A DNA stretch of 64,000 bases. Source: Lates calcarifer. Lineage: Eukaryota > Chordata > Actinopteri > Centropomidae. The stretch is from contig NC_066838.1 of NCBI RefSeq assembly GCF_001640805.2, forward strand, positions 12,115,132-12,179,131, written 5' to 3'. A program made the translations under genes and the position numbers. The first letter of the stretch is position 1. Every line of letters begins with the position of its first letter. The notes beneath the pieces were generated by a model. It worked only from the letters and a program-made list of their open reading frames with translations, made no database searches and had not been told where the DNA came from. Of this stretch, positions 51,901-63,197 are shown piece by piece.

Positions 51901-53735
51901 TTTGAGAGTATATACCCTCGCTTTTTTTTTCTTTTTCGACAGCCCATTACAAGGAAATTGTATTTGAATGCGTTTACTGAAAGCCTTGTCAATCCATGCA
52001 TGTGTTGAGTGTTGTAGATTGGTGTAAAAAAAATCACACAACCTCAGTTATGTCTGTCAGATAAATGAGAGGAAGGGATGCAGTGAAGCTCAGGGGAGGG
52101 AATCATCTGTCAATATAAAATTTACAGCCTTGCAGTCACACTGGCAAAGACATAAACACAAAGAAACACAAACCGTCTGCAGCCTGCTTTCACGTGGAGT
52201 CCTCTAATAATACGCTGAATGATCTGGTCAGCTGATGAGATCGCCATGTGAAACCGTCTCCTGATTGCAGAGACAAAAACAATGGAAAGCTGAGCAAAGC
52301 CAGAACACCTCAAAACTAATCTTTGGAAGAGAGAGGAGGGGGGTAATTCAATCTTGAGCTCTGTATCTGGTGAGTATGTGGATAATGACATCCCAGTCTA
52401 TTACAGGAGAATATCACACATACACAACACATTTTAGAGCACATTACCTGCAAAAAGGGTTCAAGTGGATTTTCGCTGTTTCCCAACAACGTTAAAAACT
52501 GTTGTGACAGATTTTCAAAGTTGAAAGTCCTTTGTTTTTGTCCAACATGCAACAGGCTGCCTTTGTATTTTGCAGCCATTTTGAGTTTGATGGAGATAAA
52601 CAAAGGCACCCAGGCTCTGCTCTTCAGAGAGATGCCCATAGGGGATGGTGTTAGGTTAATTCCTGGGTTACAGGATATAAGGTATGGATAATATTTCACC
52701 AGAGCAGTATGGCAGGAAACAGAGAAAAGGACAGATGGATGCAGCAGGTCTGAAGATGCTCAGATGGTTATCAGTGACAGGAAATGGTTGCCCACCCTGC
52801 AGTGGGGACAAAATGCTGGAGGATTTGAAGTGATTAGGGTCGTCGGGGAGGAGTCTGTGACAGCGTTAGCGCTCGTTGTCACAATTTGTACACACAAAAG
52901 CAAACACTGTCCGGGTCGAACAGCACATTGTCTCCGAGATGTGACAACCGCCGGTTCGCTTCCTTGACGATGAGTGCATAATGGTGTGGCAAACTGTTCA
53001 AGTGCTGCTGAGAGGAAGCTGCAGGCGGATATACAGACGAGCAGAGAAAAGGCTGTGGAGCACGGATAAGCCTCCCTGTTCCCATGTGACTCCCCTGGAT
53101 GATTGCCACTAATACGTTTCCATTAACAAGATGGGTGGTCAGAGTGAAGTCTCCTGCAGGTCTTTAAAGTTTGGATCTGTAGGTTTTCTCTGAATGTTTG
53201 TTTGAGAGCTGAAATATTAGTTGACTGATCTATCAGTTAATTGACAGTAAAATAAATCAACAATTTTAAGAATTGAATCGTTTTTCAGTTGAAGTCATTT
53301 ATCAAGTGAAAATGCACTGACACTGACTCTGCTTCTCAAAATTCTAGGATTTTCAGCTTTTATGTGATTGTAAATTGAATATCTTGAATATGTTTACAGT
53401 GTTGGTCAGACAAAACAAGCAATTTGAAGACGTTATCTTATAGATTAAGAAAATCATCAATAAAAAACATTCAAAGCGTTGACTAATAATGAATTTATTC
53501 ATTAGTTTCAGAACTACTTTGACTGAGTTTTGCTTTTTCTAGGAGAGATGCTTCATTACACTACATCAAAAACTCGTTATACTGCAGGTCTATCTTCTAA
53601 GTCTTTCATGCTCATATCATAAATCATTGTATTTCATTGTATTGCTCTCCTTTGTGTTTCCTAACAGACAGCTGTAAAGACATCCTCGCTGCCACTGGAA
53701 ACTATGCTCAGCCGGAGGTCACCACTCTGACCTGA
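33351..53735 (+). CDS. kcnc4: Voltage-gated potassium channel Kv3.4 (1-bp frameshift at the pore in this copy)
   Basis: Four coding exons: 33351-33968, 48016-48953, 49768-49944 and 53668-53735, with GT-AG borders. Kv3.4 forms fast A-type K+ channels in neurons and muscle. Exon 1 starts with the N-type inactivation ball [20 protein letters not shown], keeping Cys6 and Ser8/9/15/21, the redox and PKC targets known in mammals. The T1 tetramerisation domain follows with its zinc motif HX5CX20CC (His108, Cys114, Cys135, Cys136). Exon 2 holds S1-S6: two N-glycosylation sequons in the S1-S2 loop (NRT, NIT), the S4 array [17 protein letters not shown], the filter TTLGYGD and the S6 PVPV hinge. Exons 3 and 4 encode the cytoplasmic tail, ending VTTLT. 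Total length is 1801 bases, 3n+1: one extra base at 48660-48661, directly after GYG (GGAGATCATGTAC where GGAGACATGTAC is expected). As written, translation leaves the frame after residue 421 and stops at 48759, losing S6. Without the extra base the protein is 599 aa. The 5' neighbour ahcyl1 supports the kcnc4 assignment. Confidence 0.95.
34771..35118 (+). mobile_element. Degraded Tc1/mariner-like transposon, 3' part
   Basis: 34850-34903 translates as [18 protein letters not shown], which matches the Tc1-family SPDLNPIEHLWD block containing the third catalytic region of the DDE transposase. The flanking bases follow the same element: upstream TTTTCAACATGACATTGCCCCTCTGCACC-type sequence, downstream AGAAGAGTGGAGGCT and GTTTTGGAATGAGATGTT, ending in a decayed terminal repeat near 35100. 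The frame has stops directly after the motif and the 5' portion is missing, so it is a dead copy. Confidence 0.8.
35409..35829. mobile_element. MITE with imperfect terminal inverted repeats
   Basis: The left end (GCTGCCAGTTTATTGGGTAC) and the reverse complement of the right end (GTTGCCAGTTTATTAGACAC) align over about 48 bases with roughly two thirds identity. The interior is non-coding and partly palindromic. Ends of the type CCAGTTTATTAGGTACACCT are common in teleost non-autonomous DNA transposons. Confidence 0.7.
36340..36400 (+). repeat. Possible tRNA-derived SINE head
   Basis: TAGCTCAACAGGTAGAGC resembles a tRNA D-arm/box A, and TTCAAGCCC about 28 bases later resembles box B. No cloverleaf forms and the tail is not identified, so it is not a functional tRNA gene. 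Confidence 0.35.
42901..42950. repeat. (AC)25 microsatellite
   Basis: Fifty uninterrupted bases of AC in kcnc4 intron 1. Confidence 0.95.
44795..44810 (+). repeat. Run of 16 G
   Basis: Homopolymer G16 within a purine-rich stretch (about 44580-44850) of kcnc4 intron 1. Its length in the assembly is likely uncertain. Confidence 0.85.
47004..47019 (-). promoter_or_regulatory. Strong CTCF-like motif (minus orientation)
   Basis: GAGCGCCCCCTGCTGT reads ACAGCAGGGGGCGCTC on the minus strand, nearly identical to the canonical CTCF core CCAGCAGGGGGCGCT. It lies about 1 kb before kcnc4 exon 2. Motif evidence only. Confidence 0.5.
47410..47430 (+). repeat. (CAG)7 trinucleotide run
   Basis: Seven pure CAG units in kcnc4 intron 1, non-coding. 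Confidence 0.9.
48954..49767 (+). other. kcnc4: kcnc4 intron 2
   Basis: AT-rich, 814 bases, opening with GTCAGG and closing with CTTCCTGTCAG. Reading through from exon 2 reaches a stop within about eight codons. Nothing else recognised. Confidence 0.7.
49945..53667 (+). other. kcnc4: kcnc4 intron 3
   Basis: A 3.7-kb intron between the two C-terminal tail exons. KCNC genes use alternative C-terminal exons, so one could be hidden here, but I could not identify any with confidence. No mobile element recognised. Confidence 0.6.
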
Positions 53736-56013
53736 TGCTGATTGGCTATGAAAAGGAGAAAGAGCATGAGCTCACAGTGGAGTACATGCGGTGCAGAGCT
53801 TCACCTCTGGTCCCTGCTTTCTTTTCCTTCCTGAATGAACTGCAGACCGGATTCTTTTTATTCAGGAAATGGTCTTTTCTTTTTTGGTCTCTGTCACACA
53901 TACATTCATTTACACGTTACAGAGCATTGTGCATGTGTTGCATGGTCTGACATTGTAAAATGTACTTTAAAAACTGGCTACTGTTAATTCACTTATCATT
54001 TAGTGGACATTGCATAGCTTGTCCTAAAGGCCCTTTAAAAATATTTTTTCCATTAGCTTCTCCTTGACCATTTAGATCCAATGTGAACACACAATTTTCT
54101 GCCAGAGTTAGAACAGTTTTGGTGATTTCACATAAGAGATTATCACTGGTTTGAAGGGAAAGTTGGAAAAAGTTGACATGTTTCCATCCACCAATCAGGA
54201 TTTAGTAACATTTGAATCTGAATCTGATGACAGTTTGGTCACTGTCTGTCAAATCTGACCAAATCCCACCAACACAGTCCTGATGAAGCTTATTAGCTGA
54301 TTTCTGGGTTTTAAACTCATTATATGACGTTGCTTTTAAAACTTCAGTTTATTTAGTCAGGTTAGTTTTTTTGTTAATGAGATATTACATGTCTTTGCGT
54401 GTTTCTCTTTTCACGTTTGTACCAAGATGTACAGTCAGTTTGAGCTCTTTTTGGAACTCAGAAAACTTCATTGTCATTTGGATTGATGTCTTATACACAT
54501 AAATGTTGTTAACTATCGAGTAAGGACACCCAGACAGTTGTGAATATGGGTTTGTACAGCAAAACTGTTACTGTGAACTAGGATTAGATAAAAACTTGAA
54601 ATCATAGTTTGATCCTCGACCAAACAGACCCAGAGTTCTTAGTTGATCATCCGGTCTCTGCCTTCTGTCGTGCCACTGCTTTTTAACACTAACCACAGGG
54701 ACAACATGCAGATATTTTGTCAAGACACAGCGTGACATGAAGGCTGCTCAGGCAACACATTGTTTGTAAATCCTTGTATGATAAGAGAGTTTAACAAAAG
54801 AAGAAAAAAAATCAATGGAACAGTATTGTCTGTCTATTACATTAGCCGTGTAGCAGTTGATGCATCATTACTGGTTGAGTCAGGACCAAATGTAGACTCG
54901 ATTAGATTACATGGTAGCTTTTCAGGATCATTGTTAGTTTAAAAAAAAAACAAAAAAAACAATACACACAGTGCAATGCCACCAGTTCCACTTGTGCCTC
55001 ATGTTGAGTAATGGAGCTTAAATGTGTGCAGTAACGTAATTAGATTTGTTCCTCAACACTTCTGGTTGTGTCCGATCTGTAGAAACCCTGTTACATGTTT
55101 CCATGAGAAGCAGGAGGAGTGTGGTTTCTTTCACTTGTGACTTATAATATATTCCTCATGGTCTACCATAGTGGCCTTATGTTTAATAAACAAAGGGAAA
55201 CTTCATTTCATCATCATTAGACTCTGTTTCTATGCAGACCCAAAGGTCTGTAATTATGTATAAGCGCAGTTGTACGTATGTAGCATAGCACAATATTCGG
55301 GATCATTCCTTAGATTCTTTTCTCCTCTCTATATGACATGCTTATGCACCATGAAATAACTGTTAACCAATAATGAAAGATTATTTTGATAATTCACCTT
55401 TTTAGCCTCATTTCCTGTTTTCCCTGTTGTATATTTGAATGTGATGGAGAAACACACAGCACATCAATTTCATATCACCCCATTATGGATTGTATAGGTG
55501 ACTGTGATGAATTTTAACCCAGTCAAATTGTCAGATGTTGTGTGTGTGTGCGTGTGTGTGTGCGTGTGGGATGTTGTATCATGTAGGCATGTGTTTCTAT
55601 GCAGAAATGCAAATAAAATTCATTTCCCCCCCCCTGGTGTTGAAGATAAAATCTTATTCTTTCTGTGCATTCAGTTTTTCTTTTCATTCATAGCTTGCCC
55701 TATGAGATCTGCATTTTTTTCCATTAACTGCACAGTTTGTACACTGCTGCTGCTCTGTTAGCTACTGTACTGCTAGTTATCGCAGTGGCACAAGTGTTGT
55801 CTGCTTGATCTTGCGCTCGCTTTAAGTGGTGTAACGACAGCCACAGCCGTGCCTCCTGCTCTCCCGTGCCTCCATGATTATGTACCAAAGGTGTAGATGG
55901 CATACAGAGCACATCTCCATGGAGATTTGGGATGACAGGCAACACTAATTATTGCTCGGCTGCTTCCATCTCCCCCCTCCCCCCCTCTGTCTTTCACAGG
56001 CAGAGAAACACTA

Positions 56014-56064
56014 CACACACACACACTCTCTCTCTCTCTCTCTCTTTCACACACACACACACAC
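56014..56064. repeat. (CA)n-(CT)n-(CA)n compound microsatellite
   Basis: A CA run, a CT run and a second CA run in succession; opposite-strand reading frames here are repeat artefacts. Confidence 0.85.
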
Positions 56065-56149
56065 TCAACTCAGCCCGGCATGATCATCATTACTGTTGCT
56101 GCCCATGTGGAACGTTTTGATGTATTATTGTGCAGTGCACGGTGGCGGT

Positions 56150-56176
56150 GAAGGGTGGTGGTGGTGGTGGTGGTGA
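56150..56176 (+). repeat. GGT trinucleotide repeat
   Basis: GGTGGTGGTGGTGGTGG run after a GGTGGCGGTGAAGG stretch; G-rich on the plus strand. Confidence 0.75.
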
Positions 56177-57048
56177 GGGCAAGATGTCACGGGTGCATCT
56201 AAACCATCAAGGCTGCATGAATATGAAAGCAGACACCATGTGTTCGCACAAAAGCAGGCACGGCCTTTTTTTTACTGAAACTAAATGTGGACTGAGAGAC
56301 TGATTGGTCAGAGAGAAGCAGGACGATGAGAGGACAAGAAAATGCTCTTATTCTGTCTCTCAAATGTCTCTACAACATAGTATTTGGCTGAGGAAAGATG
56401 TCATGCACTTTCAGAGTTGTTTCTCTTAGATTTCTGCTTTCAACCCAACACAATGCCCACAGTGTTGAAAAGCTATTTATTTCCAGATACTTGTCCCTTG
56501 TTACTTTGAATAAACTTAACTAAGACTAATCATTCAATTCATCTATCTTCAGAGAGTAGTTTCAAGTGAACATTGTTCTCTGTTATTAAATGCCATTAGT
56601 AACAACTTTGCTTTTTTGTGTTGATGCTGCTTTAAACTGGTTTACATGACTGCACACACTGAATAGTGTAGAATAATGTTGTCATGTTGCATTGAAATTT
56701 TGCTGCATCATGCTCCTTGATCTTGTTCATGCTGATTTTTTCGCTTTTGTTGTCATTTTGGTGTCTTATTGTCTTATGTTCTTAACCTGTCACTTCATGA
56801 ATTGCCAGCTGAAAATGAGCTGGCTGACTGTCACTGGCATATTTACAGAAATGTTGATTAATATGCGTCAAATAAAGACATGAAATGAAAAGTGATTTGT
56901 CAGTGCTGTGGGCACCACAAACAAAACTCCAATCATCATCATCATATTGGGATGGAAGCAGAAATATAAGAGACTAATATTTTAAAACTTGGGCAAATAA
57001 AACCAAAAATATCAATGTGGCTAGTTACCAGTAGATATAAAAGTGAAG

Positions 57049-57300
57049 ATACACTCAGTGGCCGCTTTATTATGTACACCTGCAAAATATAATGCAAAGC
57101 TCATCTATAAATTCTACCTTTATTATAGTGTTCTCTTCAACTGACTTAATTTATCTGTTACATTTATAATTTACAATAATTTGTTTATTAAATTATATGT
57201 TAATTATAAGGTTGTAGTTTGCAGTGGTGGTGTGCTGGACAGTATTATATAGAAAGGTGTTTCTAATGTTTTGTCCACCCCATTTACAAACATAGTGCCT
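57049..57300. mobile_element. Degraded MITE-like DNA transposon
   Basis: The left end ACACTCAGTGGCCGCTTTAT followed by TATGTACACCTG matches the GTGGCCRCTTTATTAGGTACACCT terminus common in teleost non-autonomous elements. The right part has AAGGTGTTTCTAATGTTTTG followed by TCCACCCC, another frequent element end. The interior is AT-rich and non-coding. Confidence 0.55.
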
Positions 57301-60134
57301 TTATTGTCATTGCACAAAGTAGTACAATGAAAGTGAGTGACAGTCCACCCTTATGTCCACTATGTTCACAACAATGAACATATCATTGAATTAATATCTC
57401 TCTTCCGGTGTCAACAAAAAGTGAACAACATTTTCTACAGTTTTATTAAACTTGAATTTAGGCAGATCTGTTGTGTCACTGTGCTCAGAGGTGATAATTG
57501 CCCATCTGGATCCTTTGATTTGGTTGAATCCCATATTTTGACAACTCTATCAACACAAAGCAGCTATCATGCTAGTAGCTGATAGTTTTTCACACCTGAA
57601 TAACTTCATTACTGAGGCAGCATCACCGGCTCAGGGGGCTTGCAGAAAAGATGATTGACGGATTTGCGGGGCTGTGATTCATGAAACAAGATGAGCTCAG
57701 GCAGAGGAGAATGAGTCGGAGCTGGAAGTTGAGAGAGAGTATCTGTCAGGGCTCGTCCTGTCATCCTTTCATTGTTTCCCCTCATTCCTTGTTTTATTTT
57801 TTTCTCCTCTGTTGAAGGTTGTCATGACAATATTGAACACTGTTTCCATGGTGAAAGGCTGAGCCCAAGCCATTTCACCCTTTCATTCATTGTGTGACAC
57901 TGTGGAATAGAGACCATCTTGACTTCTTATCTTGCCTGGTGGGAATAACAAACTTTCACCTATTTATAGCTTTATGAGGATGTAATTCAGGCTGTGGCAT
58001 ATATTAGGCAATATAGAGTTTCTACTATACATAAGAGATAAGGAGCCTCCAGGTAAAATACATTGTGGTCCAAACGTCTGAGACCTTTTTGGACCTCACT
58101 GTATAAATTATGTATCATTATTGGACTACTGTGGCCTGCAAATTCTGGAAGTGCTTTGATGATGAAGGCATGAGCCAAGTGAGATTCGAATCAATTTACT
58201 GAGCTCACTTTGTGCAAGTCATTCCTTTTAGAATAAAGGCCATCCATTAATCTGTTAGCAACACCTGATTGCTTCTCTGTTATGAGTGTTTTCAAACACT
58301 GAGGATAAGACTTTTACTCCTCTCTTCAATTAAGATTTCTGTTACTACTGCTTGAATGAAAAAAGTCTATCAAGCTGCAAAATCAGCCTTTGAAGCGGGA
58401 TCCAACCAAATCAAATGCCTTGGCAAAAATTACAGTCTAACCACTGCCGATGCCTGAGTCCAAAGCTATTTTGACCCTGTCAGTCCAGCCTCTTAGTGAC
58501 AGATGAGAGGAGGGAGAAAACAGAATCACCATGTGGTTGCTATGCAGATGGAGCTTTGGGGCTCTGTTTTCTTTCTTTTTTTTTTCTTCTCCTTTCCTCT
58601 CTCCACTTTCCAAGTTGAAGGGTCATCCTCATTTGGAGAGCTAACCTCTATTAGCCTGCAGAGCTTGTTTGGCTGTGGAGCCATAGGAGGAGCTACTCAC
58701 TGCCTTGGTTACAGGGAACAGAGGATCCTGTATCATGTTGTTTCTGGCCTGAGCTCACAAATAATTGTTAGGAATATTGACGTTTTCACACATTGTATAC
58801 TCAATTCTAGTTTGAGTAATCATGAGGATTTTTGTATTTGGCCTGATTTTAAGACATAAAAGAAAAACATAAATACTTCCATTAAAGCTTTATGCTAATC
58901 CCACATTTGTGTAGCAGTCACATACTCACCTGTCAGGGTCTTGGATGTGGTCAAAATGATTTTTTTCTGACAGTCAGCATTTTTCGATCATTTTTATCAA
59001 GCTCCTCATTCTCCGTGATATCACTTGATATCATCAAGTTTTGGCTGCTTGACAGATGACTCAGTCCCCGGTGTCAGTTGATGTCAAGAGTTGCTTTTAA
59101 CTCATATTCACTAATCAAGAATTTATTTTCCCTGTAGCAGTAAAACATGTACTCAGCTCCATCAACATTTTTAGGGCTGACTAACTATGAAAGAATTACT
59201 CTAAATGGACTTGAACAAACTTGCTAGGCTAGCAATAATAAGGCTACAAACAACTCATGATGCAACACTTTCTGTAAGAGACACACTTTCCATTCGAAAA
59301 GAATATTACATGTTGTGAATAAAACATAACTGTCTTGTCCTGTACAAAAATACAAATATGTGCTTTTCAAATTGTAATTTCCGGTGATAAAATTGTCAAT
59401 TATGTTTAGATGTTTTTTTCAGGCGATATGACCCAGAGGAGCATTTCATGAATTAGTGTCCATGCAGTGGCAGGAGATATGCCACAGAACTGTAAAATCA
59501 GTGTTGGAAAATAAATAATTTAACCTAATAACCAACCCTTTTATAATGTGACAGTGTTGGGGTAAAGGTTTGGTCAGGTTTACGCACAAAAACAACCTTG
59601 CTACTTTGGATAAAGATTGTGGTTTAGGTTAAAATAAGTGCTTTGTTAATGGCAGAAGATCTTTGTCATCATATTTACAATAATAAATTGCTGGTTACAG
59701 AATAGTCATGGTCAAAAGTAACATCGTTGATGATTGGTTTGAAACGAACTGTGGTCCAGTGTTCTCTTGACCCATCCATCTGCCCCGACCTCCTCCCTAC
59801 TTGGACGTTAGCAACTATAACATCACCAGGGCACAAGATATCAACATTTTTCATGGTGGCTCACAATTCTTCTGCCAGAGTGCTTCATGATCACAGCTGT
59901 CCAAAAGTGAAAGGCTTGCAGACAGTGACAACAAAACCCAAAAATAATAAGTGAAACCAATCCAACCCTGTGAGCGGGGATGGGGACGTAATGATCTGTG
60001 AAGAGCAGGAGAATTATTTCTCAGTCAACTATCCTAAAGGGACTTTCCCCCTGCTGCAGAAGCATTATGTGTTCAGTAGGAGGACAGTCTCTTGTGGGCC
60101 ACTAATGGACAGAGGTCCCTGTTCTCCTGTGCCA
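57301..60134. other. Gene-free spacer
   Basis: AT-rich sequence with no splice-framed exon. A segment near 58055-58110 (GTGGTCCAAACGTCTGAGACC) resembles a decayed Tc1-type end. No other feature supported. Confidence 0.4.
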
Positions 60135-60135
60135 C

Positions 60136-60166
<31 letters not shown>

Positions 60167-60191
60167 TTGTGTGTGTGTGTGTGTGTGTGTG
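60136..60191. repeat. (TG)n microsatellite
   Basis: TG dinucleotides, interrupted once near 60161-60168, followed by a short G-rich run. Confidence 0.9.
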
Positions 60192-60638
60192 GTTGGGGTG
60201 GGGGGGTAAAAAGTGGTAAACTAAATGTCCAGGAGTGAAGGAACACTGATATTGCCCTTTGACGCTACACCTCCATCAGCGCTGACCCTGGTGGACTATA
60301 CATCACGTCAGCTTCCCCACTGCTGCCACCGCTCTCTTCCTCTCTCAGTGCTCACATAACGATCAGGCCACCAACAACCCACCAGCTGGACACCCAGGAC
60401 CAGTGTAATCAGAAACTACACTGTATTTTATTTGAATAGCCACTTGAATCCTGGGTAGTCTGGTGAAGGGTCAGCTTATCCTCAACTGAGGATGGATATA
60501 ATGTGTGATAACTGGCCACTAACACTGAGAAGTACTGATGAAGTTTACTGTATCCTGTGCCAACAGTGGGCCGATAACAGTCACCAGGACATATGGGAAA
60601 CAGCTGAGTCAGTCACTGACAGCTTGCAGCTAAAATAA

Positions 60639-60677
60639 TACAGGAAAGGTTTGATCAGTGGTGTTTTATTGAAGCTG
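60639..60677 (+). repeat. Left arm of a perfect 39-bp inverted repeat
   Basis: Begins TACAGGAAAGG and ends TTATTGAAGCTG. It is exactly the reverse complement of 61025-61063, with 347 bases between the arms. The bases directly outside and inside the arms do not pair, so the identity stops sharply. Confidence 0.9.
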
Positions 60678-61024
60678 AATATGTTTCCAGATAGAGCACA
60701 AATATCACGGAAATAATAAAACATGTGCATGAAACCCAGTAAATGATTTTATGTGTTGTTTTTCTTTCTAGGACTGAATATAAATGCCTGTGGTTATGAA
60801 TAATTGGCTGTTTTCTGTTTCCATCAGCTGTCCGGAAGACTCAGATGTTGTGCATCCACATTTTAATGAGTGATTGAGGTGCACATTGCGAGCCAGTGGA
60901 AAGGCCAGGCAGCAGGACTGCTTCATCTTAAGCTCATTTGGCCTCGACTGAGGGAGGAAAATATGAGAAAGTGGTGTCTGGATTTGTGATGAGGGATCTA
61001 GCTCATACAGCTGTGTTTCCAAAG

Positions 61025-61063
61025 CAGCTTCAATAAAACACCACTGATCAAACCTTTCCTGTA
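61025..61063 (-). repeat. Right arm of a perfect 39-bp inverted repeat
   Basis: Begins CAGCTTCAATAAAAC and ends CTTTCCTGTA; reverse complement of 60639-60677. See the left arm. Confidence 0.9.
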
Positions 61064-63139
61064 ACCTTTCCTCCTGTTGTAAAACATCATTGTCAAAAAA
61101 ATAACCATAATTATAGGAATAGTTTGACATTTGTGCTATCAGCACCATTAAAGCTCAATAATTGACATTTAGTTTGTTTCATTTCTTAACATTTACACTA
61201 TCTTACAACATGAAACAAAGTCTGAAAATGCTGTGAAATCAATTCAGAATTTGCATATTGTTATATTTCAGAATAATTTAAAAAAAATAAATGACATGAC
61301 TATAGATTGTAAACAAATGAAAATATTAGCATTCAGTGTAAGATTAAAAATATACCCCACACATTCCCTTTAGCATATTTGTCAAACAAGAATCTACATG
61401 TAAAGTACGAATAACATGCATTGGTATTTCATGCAACAGAGACAGCTACAGCTGCTACACACAGCCTGAGTCATGTGTGCTCAACCTTTTACCTCTCAAG
61501 TTTCCTGACTGTAAAACATTTCGGCTGTGTTCCTGCTCTGGAAGAGGACAATGTCTCAGTAATCAACCCTCACCAAGTGACCTGGCTGGTTGGATATGGG
61601 CCAGATGTTGGGAAACAAAAATCTGCTTTTCTGAGAAGTCAACCTGTCGTACTCAGATATCTCCCAGGTGGACTGCATGTAAACAGTTCAGCAATCACAA
61701 GGAGTTTTTCCCAGAAATATTTATGTATCCTGAACAAAGTCATAAACAATACCGTGGATAAAACTGACAAGTAACTAAGAGACTGATTATTGCTGGGTGA
61801 CGTGCTGCACGTCTTTGTTTTGAATGTGGAGCCAATGGCAGGAAAAGTTTATAAAACTTTGAACCCAGCGTCATCTGGACAGCCTCTCATATGGCTCTTT
61901 ACTACCATTTAGTAATTTCATGTTACTGGGAATGAGATTCTTCCTCTCAAATGGGAGGGATGTCTTGCATAAGAGCTTGGCCATTATGTCTAAAGACAGG
62001 CGGGAAATAATAGCCATTAGCATGTGCATTTGCCTCTTTGCCATGCCCTCTTGAGTCTCTGAAATACTGGGTCCATTTAGGAACGTTCACGTGCAGTCAC
62101 TTCCTGACACTTTGAAGAGAAATAATTAAAAAATGGATGATAGAAGTGCACAGTAGGAGCTCATGAATATTTATTGCTCCTATGGCTTCCCTCAAAAACA
62201 CTTCTTTCCATACTGTCAAGGCCACTGTCGAAACATAACAGACTCTATCTTCTCTTCCAGAAACACTATATAGTAAACTTTCGATCTTACAGTAGAATAC
62301 GTCATTACTTATGTATAATGAAGTCTTTACATCCTTCTAAAATCAATGCTGAGTTAGAGAATGAGAACATGCGTTCTGCCTCAGCAGTGGTCTAATCAGT
62401 GCCCACTGCTCTTCAGCTGTCATCACAGACGGGGTGTTTCAGAGCTGCACTCCAGGAGAACAGTTGAATGGGTGCAATCATCCCTTTTGACTAGGCCGGC
62501 ATACACTAAATGGCTAATGCATTAGTGATGAAGCCTCCCCCGATAGGTGGGGAATCATTAAGACGCCAATGTTTTTTCATCAAGGGATTATTGTGCTACC
62601 TTCAGCTCCTCGATATACAATGTAAATTGTTAAATATTTGATATTGCCGTCTATTTACTAATTGCAGCCATGTCAAGTGACCTACTTTTGTTGGTAGATT
62701 ATTTGACTTCAAACTGGCAACCTCAGGGCCTGAAAAATGAAGCCGATGCGAAAGTGCATTAAACTGCAATACCACCGACATCCGCTAGGGGCCTGGCCCC
62801 AGGGAATCGTGTCTATCTCATTCAGAAAGTAATTTTTTCACAAGTCGTTATGATGTCGTTGGCTAAATTCACTCCTCTAATCAAAGTCCTGTTGGTCCAT
62901 CAAAATATAAATATAAATATAAATATAAAAAATAATTTCTTATTTAGGCCTCAATGTTTGGGGGCGTGTCTGGTTTGACACCAAGGCGGATAATCATTCA
63001 CCGGAGGGAAGTCGATTCGCATGCACGTCGTCTTCACGATGTTATTTTTTCGGTGTAGTAGGTATTTTCCAGTGCTAGTTTTGCTGTTACTTCGTCTGTT
63101 TGTTTGTTTGTTTTAGTAAGTTTTCGGTTCACCGTAGTT
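61064..63139. other. Spacer before the right-edge gene, with possible conserved non-coding stretches
   Basis: No coding exon found. About 61970-62180 and 62480-62620 are less AT-rich in texture and carry homeodomain-type TAAT motifs, including the palindrome TAATGCATTA near 62515, which is the look of a developmental enhancer (impression, not proof). A short tandem of ATATAA units lies at about 62905-62929. From about 62950 a GC box (GGGGCGTGTC) and CpG-rich sequence suggest the promoter of the next gene. Confidence 0.35.
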
Positions 63140-63197
63140 ATGGCTTATTCTTCGGTCCGAACAGACCCTCGGTGGATCCTGATATCCAGTTTTCTTG
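63140..63197 (+). CDS. Putative first coding exon of an unidentified gene (5' partial)
   Basis: I do not recognise the product. ATG at 63140 opens MAYSSVRTDPRWILISSFL plus one base, then a strong donor (TTG|GTGAGTAA at 63198). The hydrophobic end (WILISSFL) could be the start of a membrane segment or signal anchor. Supporting a real gene start are the upstream GC box and CpG-rich sequence, and the GCTAAC/GTTAGC-type motifs 160-220 bases downstream, as also seen near the nfya and ahcyl1 first exons. The rest of the gene lies beyond the right edge. Confidence 0.55.

Larger units (their letters stand above)
53736..57048 (+). other. kcnc4: kcnc4 3' UTR and downstream sequence
   Basis: No coding exon. 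AATAAA hexamers at 55185-55190 and 55612-55617 are candidate polyadenylation signals for a long neuronal-type 3' UTR; others occur further on. Short TG, CA/CT and GGT repeats are listed separately. The UTR end is not determined. Confidence 0.4.

Noticed and set aside
58055..58460. A Tc1-type transposon copy
   Set aside because: Only a short end-like segment (GTGGTCCAAACGTCTGAGACC) is suggestive; no transposase motif or second terminal repeat was found.
60768..61148. 126-codon minus-strand frame covering the right inverted-repeat arm
   Set aside because: No recognisable domain, no splice or promoter support, and it lies in gene-free spacer; likely chance.
61421..61774. 117-codon plus-strand frame
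   Set aside because: Composition is unremarkable, an overlapping frame is equally open, and there is no conserved motif.
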